A program made the translations under genes and the position numbers. Below the pieces are notes generated by a model. The model ran no database searches. It had not been told where the DNA came from and saw only the letters and a program-made list of their open reading frames with translations. Positions 16,586-26,019 of a stretch of 64,000 bases of DNA are shown piece after piece. Source of the stretch: Melioribacteraceae bacterium (GTDB taxonomy: Bacteria; Bacteroidota; Ignavibacteria; Ignavibacteriales; Melioribacteraceae); NCBI GenBank assembly GCA_019638015.1, contig JAHBUP010000001.1, forward strand, positions 558,001 through 622,000, read 5' to 3'. Position 1 is the stretch's first letter. Every line of letters begins with the position of its first letter.

Positions 16586-17932
16586 TTATATTATAATGTT
16601 TACCGCAATATACTTTTTTACATCAAATTTTTTTGCACAACCATTGTAATTCATATATCGTATTTTTCCATAAACAGGGCGCTCAAACCATGGGCGGTCG
16701 TGCACTCCTCCAATTGACCATGCGATCCCGGTGTAACCATTTGGATCTCTTCCATCCAATTCATATTTATCATTTAAATAAATAGCAATCTGCAGTGCTT
16801 CTTCAGGCGTACGTGTCCACTCGAGTATTTTTTTTGCCCAGTACATTCTCATGTAACCGTGCATCTTCCCTTTATTAACCATTTCTAATTGGGCGGCATT
16901 CCAGAGTTCATCATGAGTTTTTGCATTCTCAAAATGTTCTAATGTATATGTGTAATCTCGTTTATCTTTTCGGTGGAGATTTAGTGAATCTTGCGCCCAT
17001 TTATGAAATCCATCAAATGAATCATAATTATCATTAAAGTAGCAAAAGTTATCTGCTAATTCTCTTCTAATAATCATTTCTTCTAAAAATGATTCGTGAG
17101 ATTCTACATATTCAGTTAATGGCTGAATTGTTAGTGCAACTCTTTGAGGTGCAATCTGCCCAAAATGAAAATAGGGGGATAGATTTGATTGAGCGTCCTC
17201 AGTTGGGAAGTTTCTATCAGTACCATATTTAATAAACTTATTATTAATGAAATGATGCAATAATTTGTTAGCGGCTTCTTCACCTGGTTTCAGCCAATCA
17301 ATTGTTTTAACATCGAAATTTATTTTTAATGATTTATACAGACTGTCCCAGTCTGTTGTCGGTGCGTCAATTTTGTTTTTCATCTTTATTAGTGAAGGAA
17401 ACTCATCCAAATAATCGGGAAGAAGCTTTTGAATTTTGGGACGGATAGTATATGCCGCAAATTCCTGCTTATCCGACACTTGATGCAAGGGAACAATATT
17501 GTGAGCATCCACTTCATGAAAAGGAAGGTTGATTTTTGAAACTATATCTTTTTTCCAAGCTCGTACTATTTTTAATGGATTAAAATCAGTTACCAATAAA
17601 CTTGTTTTATTCTCATTAATAAATCTTGGAATTGTTTCAGTGGGTTTTCCAGCAAGTAAAATAAAGGGAATATTATACTTTAATAAAGTTTTTTCAACTT
17701 CCTTTAATCCTCGAATCATAAAATCGTATTGCCTGATTGTCGCATCTAAAAAATCTGGTACTAAGTTAAAAACAACAATAAGTGGTGAGTTATTTTCTAA
17801 CGCTTGTTGCTGTGCATAAATCAATGCCCAATTATCATTTACACGCTGATCACGTTGCATCCAGTACACTACCGGTCCTAATTTTATTGGATAATCAGCT
17901 AGAATTGAAATTCTTTTTGGATTCATAATCAT
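16586..17932 (-). CDS. phr: Class II CPD photolyase
   Basis: 448 residues. Light-driven repair of cyclobutane pyrimidine dimers with FAD. The N-terminal Rossmann antenna domain has PVVYWMQRDQRVNDNWAL. The C-terminal FAD domain has the class II signatures GQIAPQRVAL, RRELADNFCYF, GYMRMYWAKKILEW, and LNDKYELDGRDPNGYTGIAW followed by GGVHDRPW. The final GKIRYMNYNG is also typical. The length matches the family. No photolyase-linked regulator is beside it. Presence of this enzyme implies a habitat with sunlight. Confidence 0.95.
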   Translation of the reverse strand: MIMNPKRISILADYPIKLGPVVYWMQRDQRVNDNWALIYAQQQALENNSPLIVVFNLVPDFLDATIRQYDFMIRGLKEVEKTLLKYNIPFILLAGKPTETIPRFINENKTSLLVTDFNPLKIVRAWKKDIVSKINLPFHEVDAHNIVPLHQVSDKQEFAAYTIRPKIQKLLPDYLDEFPSLIKMKNKIDAPTTDWDSLYKSLKINFDVKTIDWLKPGEEAANKLLHHFINNKFIKYGTDRNFPTEDAQSNLSPYFHFGQIAPQRVALTIQPLTEYVESHESFLEEMIIRRELADNFCYFNDNYDSFDGFHKWAQDSLNLHRKDKRDYTYTLEHFENAKTHDELWNAAQLEMVNKGKMHGYMRMYWAKKILEWTRTPEEALQIAIYLNDKYELDGRDPNGYTGIAWSIGGVHDRPWFERPVYGKIRYMNYNGCAKKFDVKKYIAVNIII

Positions 17933-18291
17933 ATAATCTTATCTAAATTGTTCATAACATTACTGCTGTTTTTGTAAATATAAATTTGCACTATTTAATT
18001 AGTATCTGATGGATAAAACTATAACTTCGCTAACACCTCAAACATAGTTCATTTATTCTTCAAAAAATCTATAAAATGAAAAAGTACAATTATGTTTATC
18101 TCATCACGAATTACTCAGAATCAATTAACTAAACTGAATACGACTATCCGTTCTATTTTAGAAACCAACAGCCTGATGAATAAGTTCTATTATAAATAAG
18201 TGTTATTCTCGACAATAAAAAGCTGAATGGGAACTCTAAAAGGTGGAGCCCTGTTACGTTTTTCAAATCACAATAAAAGAAAGGAAGTAAA
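17933..18291. other. Intergenic region between photolyase and fasciclin genes
   Basis: About 360 bases, divergent on both sides, so it should hold both promoters; no clear TTTG/TAnnTTTG pair was found. It contains a short frame at 18076-18132 that resembles the start of a GIY-YIG protein. The last 24 bases hold the 17-base leader shared with the redoxin gene and the fasciclin ribosome site (AAAGGAAG). Confidence 0.5.
18076..18132 (+). pseudogene. Possible decayed GIY-YIG endonuclease-like fragment
   Basis: The frame reads MKKYNYVYLITNYSES before a stop at codon 19. Small GIY-YIG proteins of the UPF0213 type begin with M-K-x-Y-x-V-Y-I-L-T-N, and this looks like the same first strand. Nothing downstream clearly continues it. 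A chance match over 12 residues is quite possible. Confidence 0.25.
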
Positions 18292-18783
18292 ATGAAAAAT
18301 AGATTGATCTCCTCAATGTTGTTTGTGTTCTTGTTGGCTGTAACTGTATCGGCTCAGAATAAGGACATTGTTACCGTTGCAGTAGAAGCAGGAAGTTTCA
18401 AGACTTTAACGACTGCAATAACTGAAGCAGGTCTAGTAGAAACATTGAAAGGAAAAGGCCCATTTACAGTATTCGCCCCTACAGATGAAGCATTCGCAAA
18501 ACTCCCAAAGGGAACACTTGAAGGATTGTTAAAAGATAAAGAAGCACTAAAAAATGTTCTTCTATATCATGTTGTAAGTGGAAATGTTTCCTCCAAGGAT
18601 GTTGTGAAGCTTGATAAAGCTAAAACCGCTGGTGGCAAAGATGTAATGATAAAAGTAAAAGATGGAAAAGTGTACATCAATAAATCTGTTGTTACAACTG
18701 CTGATGTTGAAGCTTCAAATGGTGTAATTCACATTATTGATACCGTTCTGATTCCAAAAGAAGACAAAAAGAAATCCTACTAA
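18292..18783 (+). CDS. Secreted fasciclin (FAS1)-domain protein
   Basis: 163 residues: signal peptide (1-21, ending SAQ) and one FAS1 domain. The hallmarks are [37 protein letters not shown] (H1 box) and the closing [23 protein letters not shown]. Single-domain bacterial FAS1 proteins are extracellular adhesion or matrix proteins of loosely defined role. Strong AAAGGAAG ribosome site; own terminator just after the stop. Codon use looks like that of a well expressed gene. Confidence 0.94.
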   Translation: MKNRLISSMLFVFLLAVTVSAQNKDIVTVAVEAGSFKTLTTAITEAGLVETLKGKGPFTVFAPTDEAFAKLPKGTLEGLLKDKEALKNVLLYHVVSGNVSSKDVVKLDKAKTAGGKDVMIKVKDGKVYINKSVVTTADVEASNGVIHIIDTVLIPKEDKKKSY

Positions 18784-18791
18784 TCTTAAAG

Positions 18792-18815
18792 AGGGGCTTG
18801 CATAAAGCCCCTTTT
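18792..18815 (+). terminator. Terminator after the fasciclin gene
   Basis: AGGGGCTT (18792-18799) and AAGCCCCT (18805-18812) form an 8-bp stem with a 5-base loop, followed by TTTTCATTT. Confidence 0.8.
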
Positions 18816-18872
18816 CATTTCTAAACTTTCTAACCTCTAATTTTGTTATTATGAAAAAGGGGATCGCGGTAG

Positions 18873-19478
18873 ATGAAAATTATTAAAGCATTTTATTTAA
18901 TTCTTATTCTGTTTTTGATTATAATACCGCCCGTTAAAGCACAGAAGATTGATCAGATCCGTTCGTTCGAAACCGAAAGAACAGATATTAACAAAACCGG
19001 AATGATTGTTCTCGGCTCCTGGGCTCTGGGAAATATTCTACTTGGCGCTTACGGCAATTATAAACATGAAGGTCAGACAAAATATTTCCACCAGTTCAAC
19101 GCGATGTGGAATATTGTGAATCTCGGAATTGCTGCATTCGGTTACTTCAATGCCTCGGGTTCAGATCCTAATTCGATGACAGCAACACAAATATTAAATG
19201 AGTATAACTCGCTGCAGAAATTTCTTCTGCTAAATGCAGGTTTGGATGTTGCTTATATGGTTACGGGATTATATCTTAAAGAGAGGGCAAAAAACTCGTC
19301 TAACGCAGAAAGGTTGCGTGGTTACGGAGACAGTCTTCTTTTACAAGGAGGATTTCTTTTGGCTTTTGATGTGGCTCTCTATTTCATTCATCAGAATAAC
19401 GCGTCGGTAAATCTTTATCCGCATCTTGAAAGTTTATTGAGCGGGGGAGCTGGAATCGACATGAGGATCAGTTTTTAA
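18873..19478 (+). CDS. Conserved membrane protein, DUF6992-like
   Basis: 201 residues: signal peptide (ending VKAQ at about 24) and four hydrophobic segments. The conserved-looking core is GMIVLGSWALGNILLGAYG and FHQFNAMWNIVNLGIAAFGY, then LLNAGLDVAYMVTGLYL and a final helix pair. This resembles the DUF6992 family of Bacteroidota as I recall it; function unknown. Its stop touches the start of the next gene with no gap, so the two form a unit. Both have visibly more G and C (about 43% in a 60-base sample near 19050) than surrounding genes. Confidence 0.6.
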   Translation: MKIIKAFYLILILFLIIIPPVKAQKIDQIRSFETERTDINKTGMIVLGSWALGNILLGAYGNYKHEGQTKYFHQFNAMWNIVNLGIAAFGYFNASGSDPNSMTATQILNEYNSLQKFLLLNAGLDVAYMVTGLYLKERAKNSSNAERLRGYGDSLLLQGGFLLAFDVALYFIHQNNASVNLYPHLESLLSGGAGIDMRISF

Positions 19479-20465
19479 ATGAAGATATCTGCAGTTAGAA
19501 AAAATATTCTTCTCTCTTATTCACTACTATGTTTATTTATGATGCCGCATATCGCCCTGGGGCAGTCGCTTGAAAAATTCAGAATGATCTGGGAAGCGCG
19601 TTACGACAATATTTCATTCGGTGAGAAACAGAATAGAGTTCAAGCTTCTTTAAGAATTCCTTTTGAGATAAATCTTTTTGATGATTATTACATTGTTGGT
19701 CTTACCTCGACCGGAAGCAATTTCACTTCACGGTGGGAAAATGTTAAGGACTTCCGGGTAAGCGGCGAGAACAGAAGATTCAACTTGAATCTCAGACAAT
19801 TATATTTTCAGAAAGAGTGGGAGAGTTCGCGCATTCAGATAGGATCTATTCCAACAATTAAGGGAAAAGTTTCTAGTACGGGTCTCGGAAGTAACGGATG
19901 GATTGATGGCGGACGGTTTCAGTTCAACATCTCTTCCGCAATTGTGGAATTTGTTGTGGGAAGTTTAACCGACCTTAATACGCCTAATTTTCTGGATAGA
20001 AATTTTATACTCAATTACTTCGAAACAGAAATCTCAAAAAAAATCGGCAAAAATACGCTCGCCGAAATATCATACGAAAGATTAGGAAAAGACGATTATC
20101 TAAGAGGCGAATACCGAGTAGATATTTATACTTCCTCAAAAAATTATTTTCAGTTAACACTCGAATCGTTTGTTCATCTCAACAACTCATCTGTGAGCTA
20201 CGGATTAACATTTGAATCGGATCTTCTTAAATGGTTCAGCGAAAACCTTGAAGAATATGCAGAACTGAAGGTCTATTTTAATCACACAGATGAAAAGATA
20301 GGGACCAGAGGATTTTTAACAGACGATTTCTACCGTTTCGGGAATACATTAACGGTTGAGTTTACAGGCAAAATAACAAACGATAAAAAACTCAGGTGGT
20401 TCTCAGAGAACTACATAAGTAAAGACCCGAGGTTTTTAGTGGGGTTAAGAATTGATCTTAAATAA
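19479..20465 (+). CDS. Outer-membrane porin-like beta-barrel protein
   Basis: 328 residues: signal peptide (1-29, ending ALGQ) followed by alternating amphipathic strands to the C terminus (FLVGLRIDLK). The strands RRFNLNLRQLYFQKEWESSRIQIGS and GGRFQFNISSAIVEFVVGSL are typical barrel hairpins. I recognise no named family. It is translated directly after the DUF6992-like gene (TAA then ATG). A channel or surface protein working with that membrane protein is possible. Confidence 0.55.
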   Translation: MKISAVRKNILLSYSLLCLFMMPHIALGQSLEKFRMIWEARYDNISFGEKQNRVQASLRIPFEINLFDDYYIVGLTSTGSNFTSRWENVKDFRVSGENRRFNLNLRQLYFQKEWESSRIQIGSIPTIKGKVSSTGLGSNGWIDGGRFQFNISSAIVEFVVGSLTDLNTPNFLDRNFILNYFETEISKKIGKNTLAEISYERLGKDDYLRGEYRVDIYTSSKNYFQLTLESFVHLNNSSVSYGLTFESDLLKWFSENLEEYAELKVYFNHTDEKIGTRGFLTDDFYRFGNTLTVEFTGKITNDKKLRWFSENYISKDPRFLVGLRIDLK

Positions 20466-20470
20466 AAAGA

Positions 20471-20523
20471 GAAGCAAAACAGGAAGACTTGTTAGTCATC
20501 AGCGAAACCTCTTGATTTGCTTC
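20471..20523. terminator. Weak terminator-like inverted repeat
   Basis: GAAGCAAA (20471-20478) and TTTGCTTC (20516-20523) are exact reverse complements, separated by 37 bases, just after the porin-like gene and before the convergent gene ending at 20559. Confidence 0.35.
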
Positions 20524-20558
20524 AAACTTTTCATTCCCTATATTTCCAACTTTCATAA

Positions 20559-21011
20559 TTAATTCAATAAAAATTTTCTGACGAGATCTAATTCGTTTGC
20601 AGTTATTGAATTATCAATTAAAGAATTTTTAACTGTTGTAATAAAATTTGAGAAACTTTTAAAATCTATTGCCGTATTGCTAGCAAGCTGATTAAAATAT
20701 TGATTTACAAGATTTTTCATTTCATTAACATTTGCTCCAACACCAATTGAATTAATCAAAGAAGTTAAATCTTCTTGCATATAAGAGGCAGCAAAACCAC
20801 GAAGATAGTTGAACCCTAACTCCAATAGTCCAGGTACATGCGCAAAGAGAAAGCTAATAATTGCAGATGAGAAAAAAATAATTGCAAATATGCCAGTCAA
20901 AGAAATTAAAATTAATGTTAGACCTCCAAGAAGCACAATTCTTCTTAATCGTTTCTTGAATCTATGATCATTTCTAATTCTATGTCTAAGTTCATCGTAA
21001 TTGAGTTTCAT
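20559..21011 (-). CDS. Small membrane protein of unknown function
   Basis: 150 residues. A basic N terminus (RHRIRNDHRFKKRLRR) precedes one or two strongly hydrophobic helices at about 26-56. The rest is a polar helical tail of about 90 residues. The charge pattern puts the N terminus in the cytosol. No family recognised. It lies 22 bp after the SDR gene on the same strand, so it is probably in one transcript with it. Confidence 0.55.
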   Translation of the reverse strand: MKLNYDELRHRIRNDHRFKKRLRRIVLLGGLTLILISLTGIFAIIFFSSAIISFLFAHVPGLLELGFNYLRGFAASYMQEDLTSLINSIGVGANVNEMKNLVNQYFNQLASNTAIDFKSFSNFITTVKNSLIDNSITANELDLVRKFLLN

Positions 21012-21033
21012 TGGTTCTTTCCTATTTATTATT

Positions 21034-21888
21034 CTAATTTATATTCTTCTGCTTTATGTTCATTAAGAATTCTTCACATTTATCCCAAAGATATTTCTCT
21101 TCTTCTGGATTAGAGAATTTACATTTTTCTTCCTTTCTTCGATTAAAAAATCCTCCGTTACTCCCTATTACCTTTTCAGTGGAGGCAAGCCAAATAATTG
21201 TATCAGCTCCTTCTTCGATTGTTCTTCCTTCAATTAGAGCGAATATTTTCAAAAGTAACTTACCAAACATATTTTGCTCTCTGAATAATTCTGTATCCGG
21301 AATAAATCCAGGAGTTAAAGAATAAACAGAAATATTATCATTTCTCAATCTTCGAGCCCATTCCCGTGTAAGCATTCTGTTAGCCTGCTTGGTTTGTTTG
21401 TAGGCAAGAGTTTCATTGAACTTTCTTTTATCGAAATTAATGTCGTCAATATCGAGCCCATCGGCATAATGAGAAGCAGTATTAATAATTCTTGATGGTG
21501 CGGCATTTTTTAGTTCATCAAGCAATAAGTGGGTTAAAAATTGATGGCCTAATACATTCACTGTAAAAGTGTACTCAACGCCAAGCTCGCTTAGCCTTTT
21601 GGTTTTCGTCCACAAACCCGCATTATTTATGAGCACATCAATTTTACTTTCTCTTTTCTTAAACTCATCTGCAAAACTTTTTACCGAGTTCATATTTGCG
21701 AGATCAAGATGCATCACAAAAACATTCTGATTCCCGGTTTCCTTAACAATTTCTTTTCTAGCTTCATTTGCAGAATTGAGAGAACGGCAGGCCATATAAA
21801 CTTTTGCGCCAAGTTTTGCCAATTGCTTCGTAGCTTCCTTACCGATTCCTTTATTTGCTCCGGATATTATTACTACTTTTTCTTTCAT
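21034..21888 (-). CDS. Short-chain dehydrogenase/reductase (retinol-dehydrogenase-like)
   Basis: 284 residues, classical SDR size. The NAD(P)-binding motif appears as SGANKGIG at 9-16, with Ser where most members have Thr. Next are NNAGLW near 88-93, the catalytic Ser in RIINTASHYAD near 134-144, and the Tyr-x-x-x-Lys of AYKQTKQANRML near 162-173. The closest shape is the retinol-dehydrogenase/WWOX-like subgroup, which in bacteria acts on unknown carbonyl substrates. Start codon chosen because the Rossmann strand follows directly. Confidence 0.9.
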   Translation of the reverse strand: MKEKVVIISGANKGIGKEATKQLAKLGAKVYMACRSLNSANEARKEIVKETGNQNVFVMHLDLANMNSVKSFADEFKKRESKIDVLINNAGLWTKTKRLSELGVEYTFTVNVLGHQFLTHLLLDELKNAAPSRIINTASHYADGLDIDDINFDKRKFNETLAYKQTKQANRMLTREWARRLRNDNISVYSLTPGFIPDTELFREQNMFGKLLLKIFALIEGRTIEEGADTIIWLASTEKVIGSNGGFFNRRKEEKCKFSNPEEEKYLWDKCEEFLMNIKQKNIN

Positions 21889-21991
21889 TATTACACTCTA
21901 ATGTTTATTAATTAAAGGGTTAAACATAGTTCAAGAATAATTTGTTCCAGGATGTTGGGTGATTATGTGTTGAAACCGGTAAGTTTTCTAT

Positions 21992-22687
21992 TTATCGCGC
22001 AAAGTATTTCGTGGCATTCTTTTTTACTTCGGCGGTTAAGTAAGTATTGTGTGTTTCTAAAAATCCTTTGACATATCCTTTATCCAGTCTAGATATTTCC
22101 CGCAAAGACCAGCCCACTGCTGTTTTGCAAAATCGCTCATTTCGTTTAATCATCTGTTTGTTAAACGCATCAACAATTTCCAGATGCTCCTTTAATGTTT
22201 TGCATTGTGCAAAGGGAACTAGAGATGCGCGAGCTTTCCAAAGGTAATTATCTTTATTCCATTTTTTTAATTCTGTTATTGTTTGTTTTGGATAACTATC
22301 CACTAAGGGGGACAGCAGTCTCACACAAAGCCAGTCGCATACATTCCAATCGTATATCCACTTTTTATCATACCAATTTGAAAACATTGAAAGCTGAAAT
22401 TTTACATCTGTTCCTAGTAGAAATAACTGGACATAAATAATTGCCGCAAGTTTAGATTCACTATATTCATGTTTAACAAGTTCATCAAGTATTTCTTTCT
22501 GTTCGGTTCTAGATAGTTCATTTAACTTGTTCAGTTTACAAACGTCTTGAACAATAGAGCGAATTTCCGGGATGCCAACACCAATAGATTTAATATCATG
22601 CTTAACATAATTAACAAGCCATTTTGCTTTTTTAGCATTATGATGCTTTTCTAGTTCCTGTAAAATTATTTTAAAATATTTATTCAT
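21992..22687 (-). CDS. DNA alkylation repair protein (AlkD-like)
   Basis: 231 residues of HEAT-like helical repeats. The family pattern is seen in KSIGVGIPEIRSIVQDV, LDELVKHEYSESKLAAIIYVQLFL, a central WVYDW-like segment (KKWIYDWNVCDWLCVRLL) and the late KWNKDNYLWKARASLVPF. AlkD-type glycosylases remove bulky alkylated bases without flipping them. Together with the photolyase, the window holds several DNA repair genes. It lies 7 bp downstream of the TspO stop, so an operon with TspO and pirin is likely. Confidence 0.9.
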   Translation of the reverse strand: MNKYFKIILQELEKHHNAKKAKWLVNYVKHDIKSIGVGIPEIRSIVQDVCKLNKLNELSRTEQKEILDELVKHEYSESKLAAIIYVQLFLLGTDVKFQLSMFSNWYDKKWIYDWNVCDWLCVRLLSPLVDSYPKQTITELKKWNKDNYLWKARASLVPFAQCKTLKEHLEIVDAFNKQMIKRNERFCKTAVGWSLREISRLDKGYVKGFLETHNTYLTAEVKKNATKYFAR

Positions 22688-22694
22688 GGATGGA

Positions 22695-23177
22695 TTAATT
22701 CAGAAAATAATAGCCAACATTTAGAATTGTTGCAAAGCTAACCCATAACAAGTATGGAATATTCAAATACGCGGCAAGTGGTTTTATTTTATAGAAAAGG
22801 TAAATCATTGCAAAGATACTGAACCATAAAAGGATAATTTCTATAAGCGCAATGCCAATCATATTGAAATAGAAGAATATAAAACTCCAGGCAAAGTTTA
22901 AGAGCATCTGAATTGCAAATATTTTAATGGCCTGGTTTCTTTTTGGAGAAGAGCTTTCTTTCCAAATAAGAAAAAAGGAAATTCCTAAAAGAATGTATAG
23001 GGATGTCCACACTGGACCAAACACCCAGTTGGGAGGACTGAATGAGGGTCTGTTTAATGATGCATACCAGGTTGGAACAGCCTGTGAAGTAAACATTCCG
23101 GCAACAGCCCCAACAGATAAAGGAATTATTAAAGAAACAATCAGTTTAAAAATGTTTGATCCTGACATTTTTGCCAT
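22695..23177 (-). CDS. TspO/MBR-family membrane protein
   Basis: 160 residues with five transmembrane helices. The conserved loop WYASLNRPSFSPPNWVFGPVWTSLYIL (about 32-58) and the later NFAWSFIFFYFN are diagnostic. TspO binds porphyrins and other tetrapyrroles and is tied to light and oxygen stress responses (known from Rhodobacter). It sits 14 bp after the pirin gene and 7 bp before the AlkD-like gene, suggesting a stress operon. Confidence 0.94.
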   Translation of the reverse strand: MAKMSGSNIFKLIVSLIIPLSVGAVAGMFTSQAVPTWYASLNRPSFSPPNWVFGPVWTSLYILLGISFFLIWKESSSPKRNQAIKIFAIQMLLNFAWSFIFFYFNMIGIALIEIILLWFSIFAMIYLFYKIKPLAAYLNIPYLLWVSFATILNVGYYFLN

Positions 23178-23191
23178 TCCTGTTTAATCGA

Positions 23192-24208
23192 TTATTTTAC
23201 TTCTTCTATACCATCGGCATATTTTGCAAATCTACCTTTATCTTTTGGATGAACATTATCAAGTCTTTTCCAGGGCCAACCGCCAAATTGAGTCTTACGA
23301 AAATCATCGAAAGCCTGTTGTATCTCTTCTCTGCTATTCATTACAAAGGGACCGTATTGAACGACCGGTTCATCAATAGCTTTGCCCTGAAGCAGAAGTA
23401 TGTAAGCATCTGTTCCGCCATTTTTAATCAATACATTTTGATCGGCCAGTAAATCAACCGAATGATAAGATTGAAGATTTATTCCGGCAATGTCCAGTGT
23501 GGACCCTTTATAAAAATATAGTGATCGGCTAATTCCAAAAGATGCGGGGGGCAATGACCACTCAGCATTTTCCTCAAGTTTTATAAGCCAAATGGCAACC
23601 TCATTTTTTTTATCTGCCGCCCAGGAATCGGGAGCTGGTGGGGGAGCAATTACATCTTTAATTTCTCCCGCAATAATCCTCACTTCAATCGATTTCCCTT
23701 TAATGTCCTTCTTTTTATAAAACGGAATATCTTCATTCCACAACATTTTAAAATGCGGCTTACAAAACTTATTAGATTGAGGAAGATTAAGCCATATCTG
23801 AAAAAGTTCGCATGGATTATTTTCTGTTTTATTTAGAAGAGGAAACATTTCGGAATGCTGAAGACCGGAACCGGCGGTCATCCACTGAACATCTCCGTTG
23901 CCATATCTTCCGGCGGCGCCATGTGAATCAGAATGATCTACAAATCCTCGAAGTACAATTGTAACGGTTTCGAAACCTCTATGAGGATGAGCGGGAAAAC
24001 CGGGTATGGTTTCTCCATGATACATTCTCCATCCATCTTTCAAAGTAAAATCCTGTCCAATGTTTCTTCCTTCTAATGATGCATTTGGCCCAAGCTGATC
24101 ATTGCCCGATGGAAAATTATCGAGATGGTGCACGCAAAATAAAAACGGATTATTAGTCTGCCAGGTAAAACCAAGTGGTTGAATGTTTGAGATAATCTTA
24201 TTGTACAT
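23192..24208 (-). CDS. Pirin-family cupin protein
   Basis: 338 residues, a two-domain cupin of the pirin type. The metal ligands of the N-terminal domain are all present: FPAHPHRGFETVT, then DSHGAAGRYGNGDVQWMTAGSGLQHSEMFP. Bacterial pirins bind Fe and some oxidise quercetin; others act as redox-dependent regulators. The longer N terminus (PLGFTWQTNNPFLFCVHHLDNFPSG) is usual for this subgroup. First gene of the pirin-TspO-AlkD run. Confidence 0.93.
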   Translation of the reverse strand: MYNKIISNIQPLGFTWQTNNPFLFCVHHLDNFPSGNDQLGPNASLEGRNIGQDFTLKDGWRMYHGETIPGFPAHPHRGFETVTIVLRGFVDHSDSHGAAGRYGNGDVQWMTAGSGLQHSEMFPLLNKTENNPCELFQIWLNLPQSNKFCKPHFKMLWNEDIPFYKKKDIKGKSIEVRIIAGEIKDVIAPPPAPDSWAADKKNEVAIWLIKLEENAEWSLPPASFGISRSLYFYKGSTLDIAGINLQSYHSVDLLADQNVLIKNGGTDAYILLLQGKAIDEPVVQYGPFVMNSREEIQQAFDDFRKTQFGGWPWKRLDNVHPKDKGRFAKYADGIEEVK

Positions 24209-24333
24209 AATAACTCTCCCAAAATACTGTGCCGCTTATTTCAATTAATATTTCGATATAATCTAATTAATTTCTAAAACAAACTTGTCCGTTTAATTAA
24301 AAAACCATAACAACATTTTGTTCTTATTATGCT

Positions 24334-25083
24334 CTATAATTTATAAGATACGCCAAACGAGATATAATGGAATAAAGCGAAATTATATACTTCCTCATTA
24401 TCTGCTCCTCCCTCAAGAATACGGTACCCGGCTTTAAGACTTATATTTTCCAACAAATTATATGATGCGGCTAAAAGAACGTCAAATGCTCGTCCTTGTT
24501 TGGCCGCTAGTCCATCGCCTTCAAAGAGCAGGCCGAAATCATCATTAAGATTCCACAACAATCTGAAGTTAAGAATCGGGACAAACCCAACATTAGTTTT
24601 CTCGGATGAATAGTTTTGTGACGATAAAGAAACTCTCGCGTCTCTAATTTTCGCGGTTAGTCCCAATCCAAATTCCAGGTCAGGATTTTGAACGAAATCG
24701 TAGCGGTAGGTTAATCGATAGGAATTAAATTTATAAGAACCTTGTAAATCAATATTCGCTTTATATATCTGTCCGGCAAAGTTAACTTCTTTATTTAATC
24801 TTCCTTCTGATAGTATTGTTAATGGGGCATAGAGCAAAGAAATATTATGAGAGTAGTTAAAAGTGTAATTGAGTTTTATCCTATAAAAAAGATCGGAACT
24901 TGGTATCAAATCATCTTTGAATGACACAAGTGTGCCTCGATTACCAGGAATACGTTGATCGTTATATCCAGTAGTTATATAACCGGTTTCTAAATCCACG
25001 ACTATCTGTGCATAAGTTGAGCTTATTAAACAAAAGTTTATTAGTATAATTAAAAATGCGGTAGGTAAGATTGTTTTTTTCAT
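24334..25083 (-). CDS. Exported outer-membrane-like protein of unknown function
   Basis: 249 residues from the ATG at 25083. A longer frame reaches 25206, but its first 41 residues are not signal-like, while MKKTILPTAFLIILINFCLISSTYAQ is a clear signal peptide. The rest alternates in short amphipathic strands (LNYTFNYSHNISLLYAPLTIL, LTYRYDFVQNPDLEFGLGLTAKI) and ends in FHYISFGVSYKL, so it is likely a small beta barrel. No family name can be given. Confidence 0.65.
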   Translation of the reverse strand: MKKTILPTAFLIILINFCLISSTYAQIVVDLETGYITTGYNDQRIPGNRGTLVSFKDDLIPSSDLFYRIKLNYTFNYSHNISLLYAPLTILSEGRLNKEVNFAGQIYKANIDLQGSYKFNSYRLTYRYDFVQNPDLEFGLGLTAKIRDARVSLSSQNYSSEKTNVGFVPILNFRLLWNLNDDFGLLFEGDGLAAKQGRAFDVLLAASYNLLENISLKAGYRILEGGADNEEVYNFALFHYISFGVSYKL

Positions 25084-25524
25084 GTTAAATAATTCATAAT
25101 AAGTTTTAAAATATTGTGTTGGCGATATATTTATAACAAGTTTAATTGAACTAACTTTTGTATTAAATAACTTCTTGTTAAATATAATAAAGAGAAAAAC
25201 TATCAAACGATACTATTAAAGAGATCAATTCATCTTTGATAATTTCGAAATAAGCAGTAAAATTTCTGCCGGTAAACTATGAGATCTCCTTTAATGAAAT
25301 ACTTTTTCTTTGAAAATGATTTTAATCGCATCACGTATTATTAGTTCTGAATAACTAAATTTTAACCTAAAAAAAGCATTAATGATATAATAACAAATAT
25401 TCATAATCCAAGTTTGCATAAAATGAGGTAGTTCGGGCAAGCAAATGGTTATTGTTGATTATTTTTTGTAAAAAACATTTAAAGATGGGAACTTCATTGT
25501 TGGCGACAGAGAAAAAATGTTTTA
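25084..25524. other. Intergenic region upstream of the barrel-protein gene
   Basis: About 440 A/T-rich bases after the purE stop. No coding frame, tRNA or strong hairpin was found. It should contain the promoter for the gene starting at 25083, but no clear TTTG/TAnnTTTG pair could be picked. Confidence 0.45.
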
Positions 25525-26019
25525 CTATTCTTTCCCTAGTTTCTCAACCTTTTGCATCACTTCTAGATGCATCTTATCTTTATAATCAAGCATGTTTTTT
25601 CGTAAGTTAAAATCTTTTACTGATAGAATTTGTATCGCAAGTAATCCAGCGTTTTTCGCACCATTTAATGCTACTGTTGCAACCGGTACTCCGCCCGGCA
25701 TCTGAAGAATAGATAAAATCGAATCCCATCCATCAATCGAATTTGATGATTTAATTGGAACCCCGATTACAGGTAATGGTGAGATTGCTGCTACCATTCC
25801 AGGCAAATGTGCCGCTCCTCCGGCTCCCGCTATTATTACTTCAATTCCTCTTTTGTGTGCATTCTCAGCATAATCAAATAGTCTTTTCGGAGTTCGGTGA
25901 GCCGAAACTACAGTAAGTTCGAATGTTACATTAAATTCCTTTAAAACATTGGCCGCTTCTTGCATCACAATTAAATCAGAATCAGAACCCATAATTATAC
26001 TTATTGATGGATTTACCAT
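25525..26019 (-). CDS. purE: N5-carboxyaminoimidazole ribonucleotide mutase PurE
   Basis: 164 residues. Converts N5-CAIR to CAIR in purine synthesis. The signature is complete: [10 protein letters not shown] at 5-14, [11 protein letters not shown] near 38-48, and [14 protein letters not shown] near 66-79 followed by [10 protein letters not shown]. Length is that of class I PurE, which works with PurK. The first 7 bases overlap the end of purK, and the order purK-purE gives the pathway order. Confidence 0.97.
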   Translation of the reverse strand: MVNPSISIIMGSDSDLIVMQEAANVLKEFNVTFELTVVSAHRTPKRLFDYAENAHKRGIEVIIAGAGGAAHLPGMVAAISPLPVIGVPIKSSNSIDGWDSILSILQMPGGVPVATVALNGAKNAGLLAIQILSVKDFNLRKNMLDYKDKMHLEVMQKVEKLGKE

